Assembly: GCF_014836635.1 (NCBI RefSeq)
Contig: NZ_JACSQL010000003.1
Span: 186,001 to 250,000 of the forward strand
Length of the DNA stretch: 64,000 bases
Direction of reading: 5' to 3'
DNA from: Paenibacillus gallinarum
GTDB taxonomy: Bacteria; Bacillota; Bacilli; Paenibacillales; Paenibacillaceae
Shown: in pieces, positions 43,896 to 52,396 of the stretch
Position numbering within the stretch: position 1 is the first letter of the stretch
How the letters are laid out: the number at the start of each line of letters is the position of its first letter
Position numbers and translations under genes: made by a program
Notes under the pieces: model-generated
Told to the model about the DNA's origin: nothing
Databases searched by the model: none
Seen by the model: only the letters and a program-made list of their open reading frames with translations

Positions 43896-44753
43896 ATGAT
43901 TAAACAACCCACCGTTACACTTCCAGATGGAACGCAGCTTCCGGCGATTGGACAAGGAACATGGCGTATTGGAGATGACCCAAGTAAACGAATGGAGGAA
44001 ATAGCAGCACTCCGGCTGGGTGTAGAACTCGGGATGAAAGTGATTGACACCGCCGAGATGTATGGTGAAGGTTTATCAGAGGAACTGGTAGGTGAAGCGA
44101 TTCACGGGATCAGAGATGAAGTTTTTCTTGTATCTAAAGTATACCCTCATAATGCAGGAAAAAACCGAATCATTACAAGCTGTGAACAAAGCCTTAGAAG
44201 ACTAAAAACAGATCACCTGGATCTTTATCTATTGCACTGGAGAGGCGATATTCCGCTCGCAGAAACCATCCAAGGAATGCAGCGACTCGTCGAGGAAGGA
44301 AAGATTGACCGCTGGGGTGTATCGAATCTGGATAAGGACGATATGGAAGAATTAATACAGCTAGATAAAGGAGATCGATGCATGGTAAATCAGGTGCTGT
44401 ATCACCTGGGATCGAGAGGGATTGAAGTTGATTTATTACCGTGGCAAGAAAAACATCAGATGCCAATCATGGCTTATTCACCTCTAGCTCAAGGAGGAAG
44501 TCTTAGAAAAGAGTTAGTGCAGCACGAGACGGTGATAAAAGTAGCCGAAAAACACGGCATTAGTCCATATCAATTACTATTAGCCTGGACACTCCGCTCC
44601 GGTAATGTCCTTTCCCTGCCTAAATCTTCGAGTGAAAAGCATGTTAAGGAAAATGCATTCGTATATGAAGTAATGTTGTCAGCGGAAGATCTTAAACAAC
44701 TGGATGAGGCTTTTCCGGCACCTATGAATAAGGTTCCACTTGATATCGTATAA
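43896..44753 (+). CDS. Aldo/keto reductase
   Basis: This 285-residue TIM-barrel NADPH-dependent reductase has the catalytic tetrad visible as VIDTAEMYGEG (Asp about 51, Tyr about 56), LVSKVYP (Lys) and YLLHWRG (His). The C-terminal cofactor part contains LPKSSSEKHVKENA. The substrate is unknown. I chose ATG 43896, 9 nt after GAAGGG; GTG 43872 and ATG 43887 are alternatives. Confidence 0.9.
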   Translation: MIKQPTVTLPDGTQLPAIGQGTWRIGDDPSKRMEEIAALRLGVELGMKVIDTAEMYGEGLSEELVGEAIHGIRDEVFLVSKVYPHNAGKNRIITSCEQSLRRLKTDHLDLYLLHWRGDIPLAETIQGMQRLVEEGKIDRWGVSNLDKDDMEELIQLDKGDRCMVNQVLYHLGSRGIEVDLLPWQEKHQMPIMAYSPLAQGGSLRKELVQHETVIKVAEKHGISPYQLLLAWTLRSGNVLSLPKSSSEKHVKENAFVYEVMLSAEDLKQLDEAFPAPMNKVPLDIV

Positions 44754-44766
44754 AAAATAGAATAAA

Positions 44767-44865
44767 CAAGCCCCAATTAGATCACCATACACTATGTAAT
44801 CGTGAAATGGTTGTACTTAGGCGCCATTACCAAATGGTGATAATACTTTGATCAAAAGGGGCTTG
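44767..44865 (+). promoter_or_regulatory. Structured leader of nupC that can mask the ribosome site
   Basis: CAAGCCCC (44767-44774) is the exact complement of GGGGCTTG (44858-44865), which includes the GGGG ribosome site of nupC. Nested inside, ATCACCAT (44781-44788) pairs with ATGGTGAT (44834-44841), and AATGG/CCATT can form a third stem. It does not show the conserved core of the purine riboswitch. It may be a cis-acting RNA of unknown class. If the promoter lies inside this stretch, the stems would not be transcribed. Confidence 0.4.
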
Positions 44866-44871
44866 ATATTC

Positions 44872-46053
44872 ATGTCAGTTTTCATTGGTATTGTAGGAAT
44901 ACTCTTGCTGCTTGGTGTATGTTATTTACTGAGCAACGATAAAAAGAATATCAATTTCAGGGCGATTATTGTCCTGTTTGTAGTTCAATTGGTAGTGACC
45001 TTAATCATGTTCAAAACGACATTTGGGAATACGATTGTTGAAGCCATTTCGAATGGAGTTTCCCATGTACTTATGTATGGACATGAAGGAATTCGCTTTA
45101 TTCTGGGCGATTTAGTCCCGGCAGACGGCAGCATCTTTTTCTTTAATGTTCTTCTGCTGATCATTTTCACGTCCACACTGCTATCCATTCTTACCTATAT
45201 TCGAATATTGCCGATAGCAATCAAGTACATAGGTGGTGGCCTGGCTAGGATTACTGGATTATCAAAAGTAGTTACTTTTAACAGTGTGAATAGTATTTTC
45301 TTTGGCCAGTCCGAGGCGTTTCTTGCGATTAAATCCCATCTCGATAAAATGAATCGGAATAAGTTATTTGTTGTATCGACCGTGGCGATGGCGAGTGTCT
45401 CTGCTTCGATCATGGGGGCTTATATGACAATGATTCCTCCTCAGTACGTGCTGGTCGCGATGCTACTTAATGCACTATCCGGGCTCATTATTACGACCTT
45501 TATGGCACCAACGAAGGAAGCAGAAGAAGAAGTAATTAATATTAAAGATGCCTCAAATTCTAAATCTTTATTTGAAGCAATATCAGCCGGAGCGCTCGAT
45601 GGAGGAAGAATAGCACTGATCGTAGCAGCGATGCTAGTTGCGTATGTAGGTCTCATCGCACTCGTAGACGGCTTATTAGTAGCAGTGATCGGTCTTTCGT
45701 TCACCCAACTTTTAGGATATATCTTTAGCCCGATCGCATTTATCATGGGGGTTCCATCGAATGAAATTACAACTGCAGGCGCCATTATGGGAACGAAGCT
45801 CGCAACTAACGAATTTGTAGCTATGTTGGAGTTTCAACCTTTGATTCCGGGGCTATCCGCAAAAACGGTAGCGATCGTGTCTTCGTTCCTGGTTTCTTTT
45901 GCTAACTTTAGTTCTATTGGGATCATCTCGGGTTCCATTCAGGCGTTAAATGGGGAAAAAGCCAAAGTAGTTGCCACTTTTGGACTTAAAATGCTGCTTG
46001 CAGCTACCTTTGTTTCCATCCTGACGGCTACGGTTGTTGGATTGTTCGTCTAA
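44872..46053 (+). CDS. nupC: Concentrative nucleoside transporter
   Basis: This 393-residue CNT-family transporter has exactly the length of Bacillus NupC. Landmarks are FLFNVLLLIIFTSTLLSIL-like helix, SVNSIFFGQSEAFLAIK and GVPSNEITTAGAIMGTKLATNEFVA. It imports nucleosides with protons or sodium. I start at ATG 44872 with AAAAGGGG upstream. The preceding leader contains long complementary segments involving that site. Confidence 0.92.
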   Translation: MSVFIGIVGILLLLGVCYLLSNDKKNINFRAIIVLFVVQLVVTLIMFKTTFGNTIVEAISNGVSHVLMYGHEGIRFILGDLVPADGSIFFFNVLLLIIFTSTLLSILTYIRILPIAIKYIGGGLARITGLSKVVTFNSVNSIFFGQSEAFLAIKSHLDKMNRNKLFVVSTVAMASVSASIMGAYMTMIPPQYVLVAMLLNALSGLIITTFMAPTKEAEEEVINIKDASNSKSLFEAISAGALDGGRIALIVAAMLVAYVGLIALVDGLLVAVIGLSFTQLLGYIFSPIAFIMGVPSNEITTAGAIMGTKLATNEFVAMLEFQPLIPGLSAKTVAIVSSFLVSFANFSSIGIISGSIQALNGEKAKVVATFGLKMLLAATFVSILTATVVGLFV

Positions 46054-46083
46054 AAGAAATCAGGACCATTAAAGAATACCTTA

Positions 46084-46115
46084 AAGACGGAGACGGCAGT
46101 CTTCGTCTTTTTATT
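46084..46115 (+). terminator. Intrinsic terminator
   Basis: AAAGACG...CGTCTTT with an inner AGAC/GTCT stem, followed by T-rich sequence, after nupC. Confidence 0.65.
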
Positions 46116-46205
46116 TTGGTTAAGCAAAGAAGGAAGTGGATGGAAATCGAAGCTTGAGTAATGAATCTGTTACCGTCATCGTAAGTATAATGATGAGGTG
46201 ATAAC

Positions 46206-48242
46206 ATGAACGAGCAGAGTAAAAATGAAAATAAAAAAACAGAACAACTGAAATCTTTTACACGCGATAATATTGATAAACCACTCACTTCAAATGAAGG
46301 GGTTAAGATTTCAGATGATGAAAATTCGCTAAAAGCTGGAGACCGCGGACCTACCCTGCTTGAAGATTTTTTATTTCGAGAGAAGCTTGCTCATTTTGAC
46401 CGTGAGCGAATTCCCGAACGTGTTGTCCATGCCCGGGGATACGGAGCACATGGTATTTTTCAGGTATATGAATCTCAAGAGGAATTAACAATGGCCCATT
46501 TTCTGCAAGATCCCAACTTAAAAACACCCGTTTTTCTAAGGTTTTCACAAGTTGCAGGATCAAGAGGAGCGAATGAAACAGACCGTGATGTGCGCGGTTT
46601 TGCAACTAAGTTTTACACGGAAGAAGGAAATTTTGATCTGGTAGGCAATAATATTCCGATCTTTTTTATTCAGGATAGTATCAAATTTCCGGATCTGATT
46701 CACGCAGTGAAACCAGAACCAGATAATGAAATACCGCAAGGGCAGACAGCGCATGATACCTTTTGGGATTTTGTTACTTCCAACCAAGAGTCGGCAGCGA
46801 TGACGCTCTGGATCATGTCGGATCGGACGATTCCTCGCAGTTTTCGCATGATCGAAGGGTTTGGAGTACATACGTTTCGGCTCGTTAACAAACATGGAAA
46901 ATCACGATTTGTAAAATTTCACTGGAAACCGCTGCTGGGTCTTCATTCTCTTCTATGGGATGAGGCTCAAAAGATTGGGGGTGTAGACCCAGACTTCCAT
47001 CGTAGAGACTTGTGGGAGAATATTGAAGCAGGCAACTATCCAGAATGGGAACTAGGCATTCAGATCATTGAAGAAGAAGATGAGTATAAATTCACCTTTG
47101 ATATCCTTGACGCTACAAAATTGTGGCCTGAGGAGCTCGTTCCGGTACGTAAAATCGGGAAGATGACACTTAATCGAAATGTAGATAATGTTTTTGCAGA
47201 AACGGAGCAAGTTGCTTTACACCCAGGAAATATCGTCCGCGGAATTGATTTTACGAACGATCCCTTATTACAAGGCAGATTGTTCTCCTACACAGATACA
47301 CAAATTTATCGGGTTGGGACGAATTATCAGCAACTTCCGATTAATAGACCGGTTTGTCCTTTTCATAATAACCAAAGAGATGGCAATGCCAGGTATATAA
47401 TTGATCAAGGGAAAGTAGCCTATCATAACAATTCACTCGCGAATAATACACCCTACACGGTCCCTGGAACAAAAGGCGGATTTGTAACGTACCCATCATT
47501 AGTACACGGGTATAAAGTAAGAGCGACAGCCCCTAGTTTTGATGATCATTTCTCACAAGCTAAATTGTTTTGGAACAGTATGAGTCCCGTAGAAAAACAC
47601 CATATTATTGACGCTTACTCTTTTGAACTTGGAAAAGTGAACTCGATCGAAATTCGGCAAAAACTGGTGAACATGCTTGCTCATATTGATCGGGTACTGG
47701 CTACACGCGTGGGGGAGAATTTAACTTTACAACCGGCAGACGTTCCCGAATCTACAGTGACTGAATCGAGCCCCGCACTGAGTATGATGAACACACGTTA
47801 TCTTCCGAATACCTTAAAAGTAGGTGTGCTCGTTGATGAAGGGTTTGCAGGTGAAGAAACAAGAGAAGTATTAGAAATGTTAATTGAAAATGGATTGAAA
47901 CCAGTGATCATCAGTGTCAGAAATGGCATGATTCGTGATGATAAGGGAGACCAGTGGGTAGTCAATGAAAGTTTTTTAACGACATCTCCTGTACTCTATG
48001 ATGGTCTTTACCTAGTAGGAAGTGAGAATGCTGATCCGTATTTTAATAACCGGGCGAGGGCATTTATTGTGGAATCTTATAATCATTTTAAACCGATTGG
48101 AAGTTCACCATTAGGCGAGAAGTTGCTCAAGGAACTCGGCATCGTCGGTAAACCAGGCGTAGTTACTGACCATTCTGCAAAAGTTTTCGCAAAAGTATTT
48201 ACCGAAGCCATGGCAAAACAGCGTTTTTGGGATCGTTACTAA
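46206..48242 (+). CDS. katE: Large-subunit (clade 2) catalase
   Basis: This 678-residue haem catalase has the distal His in VVHARGYGAHG (about 74), Asn in LVGNNIPIFFIQ and the proximal haem Tyr in RLFSYTDTQIYRVG. It has the C-terminal flavodoxin-like domain (about 530-678, LKVGVLVDEGFAG) that marks clade 2 enzymes. It decomposes hydrogen peroxide; in Bacillus the equivalent KatE is a general-stress or stationary-phase enzyme. GATGAGGTG precedes the ATG. Confidence 0.95.
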   Translation: MNEQSKNENKKTEQLKSFTRDNIDKPLTSNEGVKISDDENSLKAGDRGPTLLEDFLFREKLAHFDRERIPERVVHARGYGAHGIFQVYESQEELTMAHFLQDPNLKTPVFLRFSQVAGSRGANETDRDVRGFATKFYTEEGNFDLVGNNIPIFFIQDSIKFPDLIHAVKPEPDNEIPQGQTAHDTFWDFVTSNQESAAMTLWIMSDRTIPRSFRMIEGFGVHTFRLVNKHGKSRFVKFHWKPLLGLHSLLWDEAQKIGGVDPDFHRRDLWENIEAGNYPEWELGIQIIEEEDEYKFTFDILDATKLWPEELVPVRKIGKMTLNRNVDNVFAETEQVALHPGNIVRGIDFTNDPLLQGRLFSYTDTQIYRVGTNYQQLPINRPVCPFHNNQRDGNARYIIDQGKVAYHNNSLANNTPYTVPGTKGGFVTYPSLVHGYKVRATAPSFDDHFSQAKLFWNSMSPVEKHHIIDAYSFELGKVNSIEIRQKLVNMLAHIDRVLATRVGENLTLQPADVPESTVTESSPALSMMNTRYLPNTLKVGVLVDEGFAGEETREVLEMLIENGLKPVIISVRNGMIRDDKGDQWVVNESFLTTSPVLYDGLYLVGSENADPYFNNRARAFIVESYNHFKPIGSSPLGEKLLKELGIVGKPGVVTDHSAKVFAKVFTEAMAKQRFWDRY

Positions 48243-48257
48243 GCTCATTTTAGAAAA

Positions 48258-48294
48258 AAAGAGGGTCTTTCCTGAATACAGGAAGACCCTCTTT
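48258..48294. terminator. Bidirectional intrinsic terminator
   Basis: AAAGAGGGTCTTTCCTG, AATA loop, CAGGAAGACCCTCTTT: near-perfect 16-bp stem between katE and the convergent MFS gene. Confidence 0.92.
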
Positions 48295-48317
48295 CTATAC
48301 ATACATAAAATTATGAT

Positions 48318-48355
48318 TTATAAGTAATCAATTTATGAATTTGATTCACTTATAA
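48318..48355. repeat. Dispersed inverted element variant (d)
   Basis: TTTATAAGT.ATCAA and TTGAT..ACTTATAAA flank TTTATGAAT, overlapping the stop codon of the MFS gene. The core TTTGATTCA is shared with the elements at 27616 and 37003. Confidence 0.45.
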
Positions 48356-49553
48356 ATCTGTTTTTTGCTGCTCCAAGCCCGCAGATGAAAATTAAGATAC
48401 TTGCTCCAAATAATAAGAACAGCGGAATTGTCCAGCTTGCAGTCAGATCATGCAGGTAACCAAACATCATGGGACCGACAGCTGCCATAAGATAACCAAT
48501 GGACTGCGCCATACCTGATAATTCGGCTGCTTCTCCTGCTGTTTTTGTACGTAGATTGAAAAACATCATCACGAGACCAAAAGAGAAGGAACCGGCAATT
48601 CCAATCAGGGAAACCCAGAGAGGAACAAGGGTGGTACTTCCGAAAATCAAACCTAAAATTCCTACCGTATAGAGCGAGAAAGTTACGTACACAAGTGGAG
48701 TTTGGCTTTTCATTCGGCTAGCCAAGATCGGAACCAGAAAAGTAAATGGCATCATCGAAAATTGGGTGAGTGATAACATCCACCCGGCCGTGTCCGCTAC
48801 CATGCCGCGGTCCATAAGGATCTCTGGCAGCCAGGATACAATATTATAAAAAATAAAAGATTGCAGTCCCATGAAGAAGGTGATCTGCCAAGCAAGCGGT
48901 GACTTCCACATGTTCACATGAGATTGGTAAGAAGCTGAGGTGGCTGCACTTAGCCGGGCCGATCTCATCCGAGGCAGCCAGGTCGCAAGGGCAAGAACGG
49001 TAAGGATGACCCAGCAAGCAAGAGCACCTTTCCAGCCGATTCCAAGCTGCACAGCAAGCGGGATGCTGATTCCAGAAGCGAGAGCACCGCATATATTCAT
49101 TGACAGTGTATAGGCACCAGTCATAACTCCTACTTTATTCGGGAATTCCTGCTTCACCAGACTCGGTAAGAGAACATTACATACGGCGATGCCAAGTCCA
49201 ACGAGTATCGTACCTGCAAAAAGGGATCCAGCGCCAAATAAGGTGCGTCCTATGGCCCCAAGCGCAATGAATAACAAGGCACAAAAAATAACCCGTTCCA
49301 TGCCGAATCGGCGTGAAAGTTTTGAAGCGAATGGGGAAAGTACAGCAAAAGCAAGTAAGGGTACAGTGGTAATCATACCGGCTAATGTGTTAGATATCCC
49401 TGTACTTTCTTTAATAGAACCAAGCAATGGTCCGATGGAAGTAATGGGAGCACGTAAATTTGCTCCTACTAAAAGAAGGGCTACTACAAGAATAAAGCTT
49501 TCGCTTATTCTCCATTGCCGCTGCGTTACAGCGGATTTTTCAATTGATTTCAT
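48333..49553 (-). CDS. CynX/NimT-family MFS transporter
   Basis: This 406-residue, 12-helix transporter has LVGANLRAPITSIGPLLGSI near the N-terminus, the typical opening of the CynX/NimT (cyanate/2-nitroimidazole) group, and conserved AVLSPFASKLSRRFG. The substrate is unknown. Its start overlaps the GntR gene by 14 bp, so the two form an operon in which the regulator probably controls the transporter. Confidence 0.87.
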   Translation of the reverse strand: MKSIEKSAVTQRQWRISESFILVVALLLVGANLRAPITSIGPLLGSIKESTGISNTLAGMITTVPLLAFAVLSPFASKLSRRFGMERVIFCALLFIALGAIGRTLFGAGSLFAGTILVGLGIAVCNVLLPSLVKQEFPNKVGVMTGAYTLSMNICGALASGISIPLAVQLGIGWKGALACWVILTVLALATWLPRMRSARLSAATSASYQSHVNMWKSPLAWQITFFMGLQSFIFYNIVSWLPEILMDRGMVADTAGWMLSLTQFSMMPFTFLVPILASRMKSQTPLVYVTFSLYTVGILGLIFGSTTLVPLWVSLIGIAGSFSFGLVMMFFNLRTKTAGEAAELSGMAQSIGYLMAAVGPMMFGYLHDLTASWTIPLFLLFGASILIFICGLGAAKNRFISESNS

Positions 49554-50247
49554 TCATGCTGCCTCCAAGTTGTATAAAATGTTGTTTAGATTCTTCGATG
49601 TAATGATGGACAGCATCTACTGCTCGTACCTGATCTTGTTCTACAATTGCGTTTAACAGCTGTTCATGCGTGTCTTTACAGTAGTAGGCATCGCCTGTCT
49701 TTGCGGTGATTTTAGTAACCATCTCTTTGAGTGCATCCGTAATATGTTCGTAGAGGTCCATTAGAAGACCATTCTTGCTTGCTGCAACAATAGCCTTATG
49801 AAACGCTACATCCCAATCCGCAAAATCTTCATATTGTCCATTCTGTATCGCTTCATTCTGACACTGAAAACATAGCCTGATTTGTTCTATGTCGGACTCG
49901 GTTCGGTTATTCGCTGCGAGATAGGCCGCTTCTCGCTCCAAAGCGTGGCGTACTTCGAGAGATTGTATATAATCCGTTTTGTTCACTCTTTTCTGTAATA
50001 CGGGACCAAGAGAACTAGATGCAGAAACATAGGTTCCATCGCCTTGCCTCGTTTTCAAAAGTCCCGCATGGGTTAAGGCCTTAATCGCTTCTCTAAGCGT
50101 ATTTCGGCTAACCTCTAATTGACCCATCAGTTCGGGTTCAGGGGGAATCTTTGATCCGAGAGGCCATTCTCCCGTTTCAATTAATTGTTCCAATTGGTCT
50201 ACAATCTGTTCGGTCAGCGAACGCTTCGTTGTTTTACGTAAATTCAT
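49540..50247 (-). CDS. GntR-family regulator, FadR (FCD) subfamily
   Basis: This 235-residue regulator has an N-terminal winged helix (GEWPLGSKIPPEPELMGQLEVSRNTLREAIKAL) and an all-helical FCD ligand domain (about 95-225, with His residues for metal or carboxylate binding, DVAFHKAIVAASKN). Such regulators sense organic acids. A palindromic site lies 11 bp upstream of the start. It is unrelated to the TetR-type FadR of the fad locus. Confidence 0.9.
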   Translation of the reverse strand: MNLRKTTKRSLTEQIVDQLEQLIETGEWPLGSKIPPEPELMGQLEVSRNTLREAIKALTHAGLLKTRQGDGTYVSASSSLGPVLQKRVNKTDYIQSLEVRHALEREAAYLAANNRTESDIEQIRLCFQCQNEAIQNGQYEDFADWDVAFHKAIVAASKNGLLMDLYEHITDALKEMVTKITAKTGDAYYCKDTHEQLLNAIVEQDQVRAVDAVHHYIEESKQHFIQLGGSMNEIN

Positions 50248-50257
50248 TTCTGTACCT

Positions 50258-50276
50258 CCAAACGTAGGATGTTTGG
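50258..50276. promoter_or_regulatory. Operator-like palindrome for the GntR regulator
   Basis: CCAAACGTAGGATGTTTGG has perfect 6-bp arms with 7-nt spacing, directly upstream of the GntR start. Its position implies autoregulation. Confidence 0.6.
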
Positions 50277-50379
50277 CCCTTTGATATTATAGCTGTCCGA
50301 GGAGTAAAAAGGAAAGGATAAAAACGGAAATGGTTCTCTTTATGAAAATAAGGTGAATCTTACGTAACTCATGTAGGGT

Positions 50380-50393
50380 TCAAAGCGTTTACA
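50380..50393 (+). promoter_or_regulatory. Candidate cre (CcpA) site
   Basis: TCAAAGCGTTTACA differs from the CcpA consensus by one base (C for G at position 2). It lies about 20 bp before a lipoprotein start. Confidence 0.45.
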
Positions 50394-50413
50394 TAAGATA
50401 AGGAGGTGTTCTG

Positions 50414-51310
50414 ATGAGAAAAAAGATGAAAAAGCGTACCGCTGTGCTCATTACCATCTTGGTACTTACACTGGCAGCTTGCGGGCAGAATGGAGCAAGC
50501 GGACCATCAACAGAACCTGGAACCGATCAGGAAAATAATCAACCCAATGAACCTGAAGTGATTGTAAAGGAAGCCAGGGGAACATTTACAGGACTCGCTG
50601 ATTCGCATACCATTGAAGTCATTCTTGAGAATGGGGAACCGCAAGCTTATCAATTTGGCGAATCACTGATGGAAGAGATCTCTATTCTTCAGGAGAATGA
50701 TACCGTTTCTTTAAAATATGAAGAAAAGCCGATTGAAGGAGAAGATACACTGAAGCAGCTGGTACTTATCGAGATTATAAAAACAGGGACAAGCGTTGGA
50801 ACGGTACCTAACGAAGATGATGACAATTCCGAAAGTCGTCCCGCTACACAAGAGCTAACACTTACGCTAGAGGGGATGACCGAACAGAAAGAAGCGAGTA
50901 TCATCTCTGCTGCGGATGGTTATTCCCTTTATGTTTTTGATATTTTCACGTTCAATCCGGAAACGGGGCTGCTCACGATGGACGTTGATCCGAATTATGC
51001 GGTCCAAATCGAGAAACTGCCTGCTGATATTCAGCTCCAGGAACAGGAGGAGAAAGGAACGCGGGCCCTTGCTGAGTATGGAGAGGTAGAGGTCGTATCT
51101 GAAGAGAAGAGACCTGAAGCAATGAAAGACGCCAGCCTCTTTCTAACTGCAAAGGAAGAAAGAAGCGGAACGTTACATCAATATATTGTGAAAGAACTAG
51201 ACGGAAGTGATTTCGTTTTTAACATCATAATTCCAGTAGGTGAACCATCGGAAGGTTTTGTGGCGCATGTATATGCAAGTTTAAATACGATTGAACTGGA
51301 ACGAGAATAA
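50414..51310 (+). CDS. Lipoprotein of unknown function
   Basis: This 298-residue lipoprotein has lipobox LAAC (lipid Cys about 23) and a short Asn/Pro/Glu-rich linker. Two beta-rich parts follow: EARGTFTGLADSHTIEVIL (about 55-130) and a C-terminal region about 150-298. I cannot name a family for the whole. AAGGAGGTG lies 5 nt before the ATG. A cre-like site overlaps its leader. It is monocistronic with a terminator after it. Confidence 0.7.
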   Translation: MRKKMKKRTAVLITILVLTLAACGQNGASGPSTEPGTDQENNQPNEPEVIVKEARGTFTGLADSHTIEVILENGEPQAYQFGESLMEEISILQENDTVSLKYEEKPIEGEDTLKQLVLIEIIKTGTSVGTVPNEDDDNSESRPATQELTLTLEGMTEQKEASIISAADGYSLYVFDIFTFNPETGLLTMDVDPNYAVQIEKLPADIQLQEQEEKGTRALAEYGEVEVVSEEKRPEAMKDASLFLTAKEERSGTLHQYIVKELDGSDFVFNIIIPVGEPSEGFVAHVYASLNTIELERE

Positions 51311-51325
51311 GCAAAATGACAAGAG

Positions 51326-51367
51326 AAAAACGCAACCCCTTAAGAACAAGGAGGCTTGCGTTTTTTT
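51326..51367. terminator. Bidirectional intrinsic terminator
   Basis: AAAAACGCAA..CCTT pairs with AAGG..TTGCGTTTTT, serving the lipoprotein gene and the convergent AraC gene. Confidence 0.75.
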
Positions 51368-52232
51368 AATCCATAAAAAACTGCTGGCGGTATCTTCGCG
51401 GAGAGACGTTTTCCTGCTTGGTAAAGCAAGAAGTGAAATAAGCAGCTTGATTAAATCCGACTTCTTCTGCTACACGGCTGATACTGTAATCGGTTTGAAC
51501 CAGTAAAAGCTTGGCCTGTTCAATTCGGTACCGCTGTAAGTACTCTACTGGAGAACAGCCATATTCTTTTTGCATACAGCGAGCAATATATACCGGATGG
51601 AAATTAATGTTCAGACCCATAGTATGAGCTTTGAATTCATCGCGGTAGTGTGACCGCAAATAACTGGCTGCTTTCTCAGCACAGGCTAAAGAAGGAGAAG
51701 CGGAAGGATGTACGCCTGTTGCGGCAAGCAGCTGAATCAGTTCTTGAAAAAGAACTTGTTGATTCCACAGTGCTCTTGTCTGATGTCCGTTTTGTACAAG
51801 TCCTGTGAGCGTATCTAATAATTCTACCGTACGCTGCATTTGCGTTAAGCGACCAAACTGAGGAATTTCAATCGTGAAATAGTTGGGAATCATAAACTGC
51901 AGCTCAATTGCATCCTCTTTTTGAAACATCTGTGACTTGTCGATGCCCCATTCTCCGCTCGTCTTAAAATGCAGCCAGTAGTAGGTTGTATCCGCAGAAC
52001 AATCCTTCGTCCCATAATGATGAGCATCCGGTCGTAGAATAAGATACATTCCAGATTCAACTTGGTACGGTTCGCCGTTCTCCATCACATCAAGTTGACC
52101 GCTGACGACAACAAGCAGATCGAAAATGCCGAAATTTTTTCGATTAGGCTGTTTGCCTGCATAAGGTGCCTCACACAGACCGCTTATGATGTACTCCGGA
52201 AGAGGCGGGACCGTAAAATGTAATGTTGTCAT
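51366..52232 (-). CDS. AraC-family transcriptional regulator
   Basis: This 288-residue regulator has an N-terminal cupin-like ligand domain (about 1-150, with LILRPDAHHYG) and two C-terminal helix-turn-helices (about 190-286, SRVAEEVGFNQAAYFTSCFTKQ, then NVSPRRYR). It is divergent from the MATE gene, with repeated TTTCAAAT sequences between them, so it probably controls that exporter and itself. Confidence 0.9.
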   Translation of the reverse strand: MTTLHFTVPPLPEYIISGLCEAPYAGKQPNRKNFGIFDLLVVVSGQLDVMENGEPYQVESGMYLILRPDAHHYGTKDCSADTTYYWLHFKTSGEWGIDKSQMFQKEDAIELQFMIPNYFTIEIPQFGRLTQMQRTVELLDTLTGLVQNGHQTRALWNQQVLFQELIQLLAATGVHPSASPSLACAEKAASYLRSHYRDEFKAHTMGLNINFHPVYIARCMQKEYGCSPVEYLQRYRIEQAKLLLVQTDYSISRVAEEVGFNQAAYFTSCFTKQENVSPRRYRQQFFMD

Positions 52233-52242
52233 ATGTATAACC

Positions 52243-52328
52243 TTTCAAATCGAATTGAGGTTTCAAATTTATAAGTATGAGTTCATAAAATGATATTATA
52301 AATCCATTATACCAACTATAATTTGAAA
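52243..52328. promoter_or_regulatory. TTTCAAAT repeats in the AraC/MATE intergenic region
   Basis: TTTCAAAT occurs at 52243-52250 and 52261-52268 as a direct repeat and inverted at 52321-52328. A TATAAT at 52317-52322 could be the MATE -10. These are candidate AraC-type sites. Confidence 0.45.
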
Positions 52329-52396
52329 AGTTAACGCGCTGTATTCGTCATTTTACTTATAGCGCCACTTTCTCATCGGAGGTTGGAATACTAGAT

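Noticed and set aside
44767..44865. Purine riboswitch before nupC
   Set aside because: The conserved junction and loop sequences of the purine aptamer are absent. Only generic stems are visible.
46181..46200. PerR box in front of katE
   Set aside because: Only the left half (TATAATGAT) matches the PerR palindrome, and it is too close to the start codon to be a usual operator.
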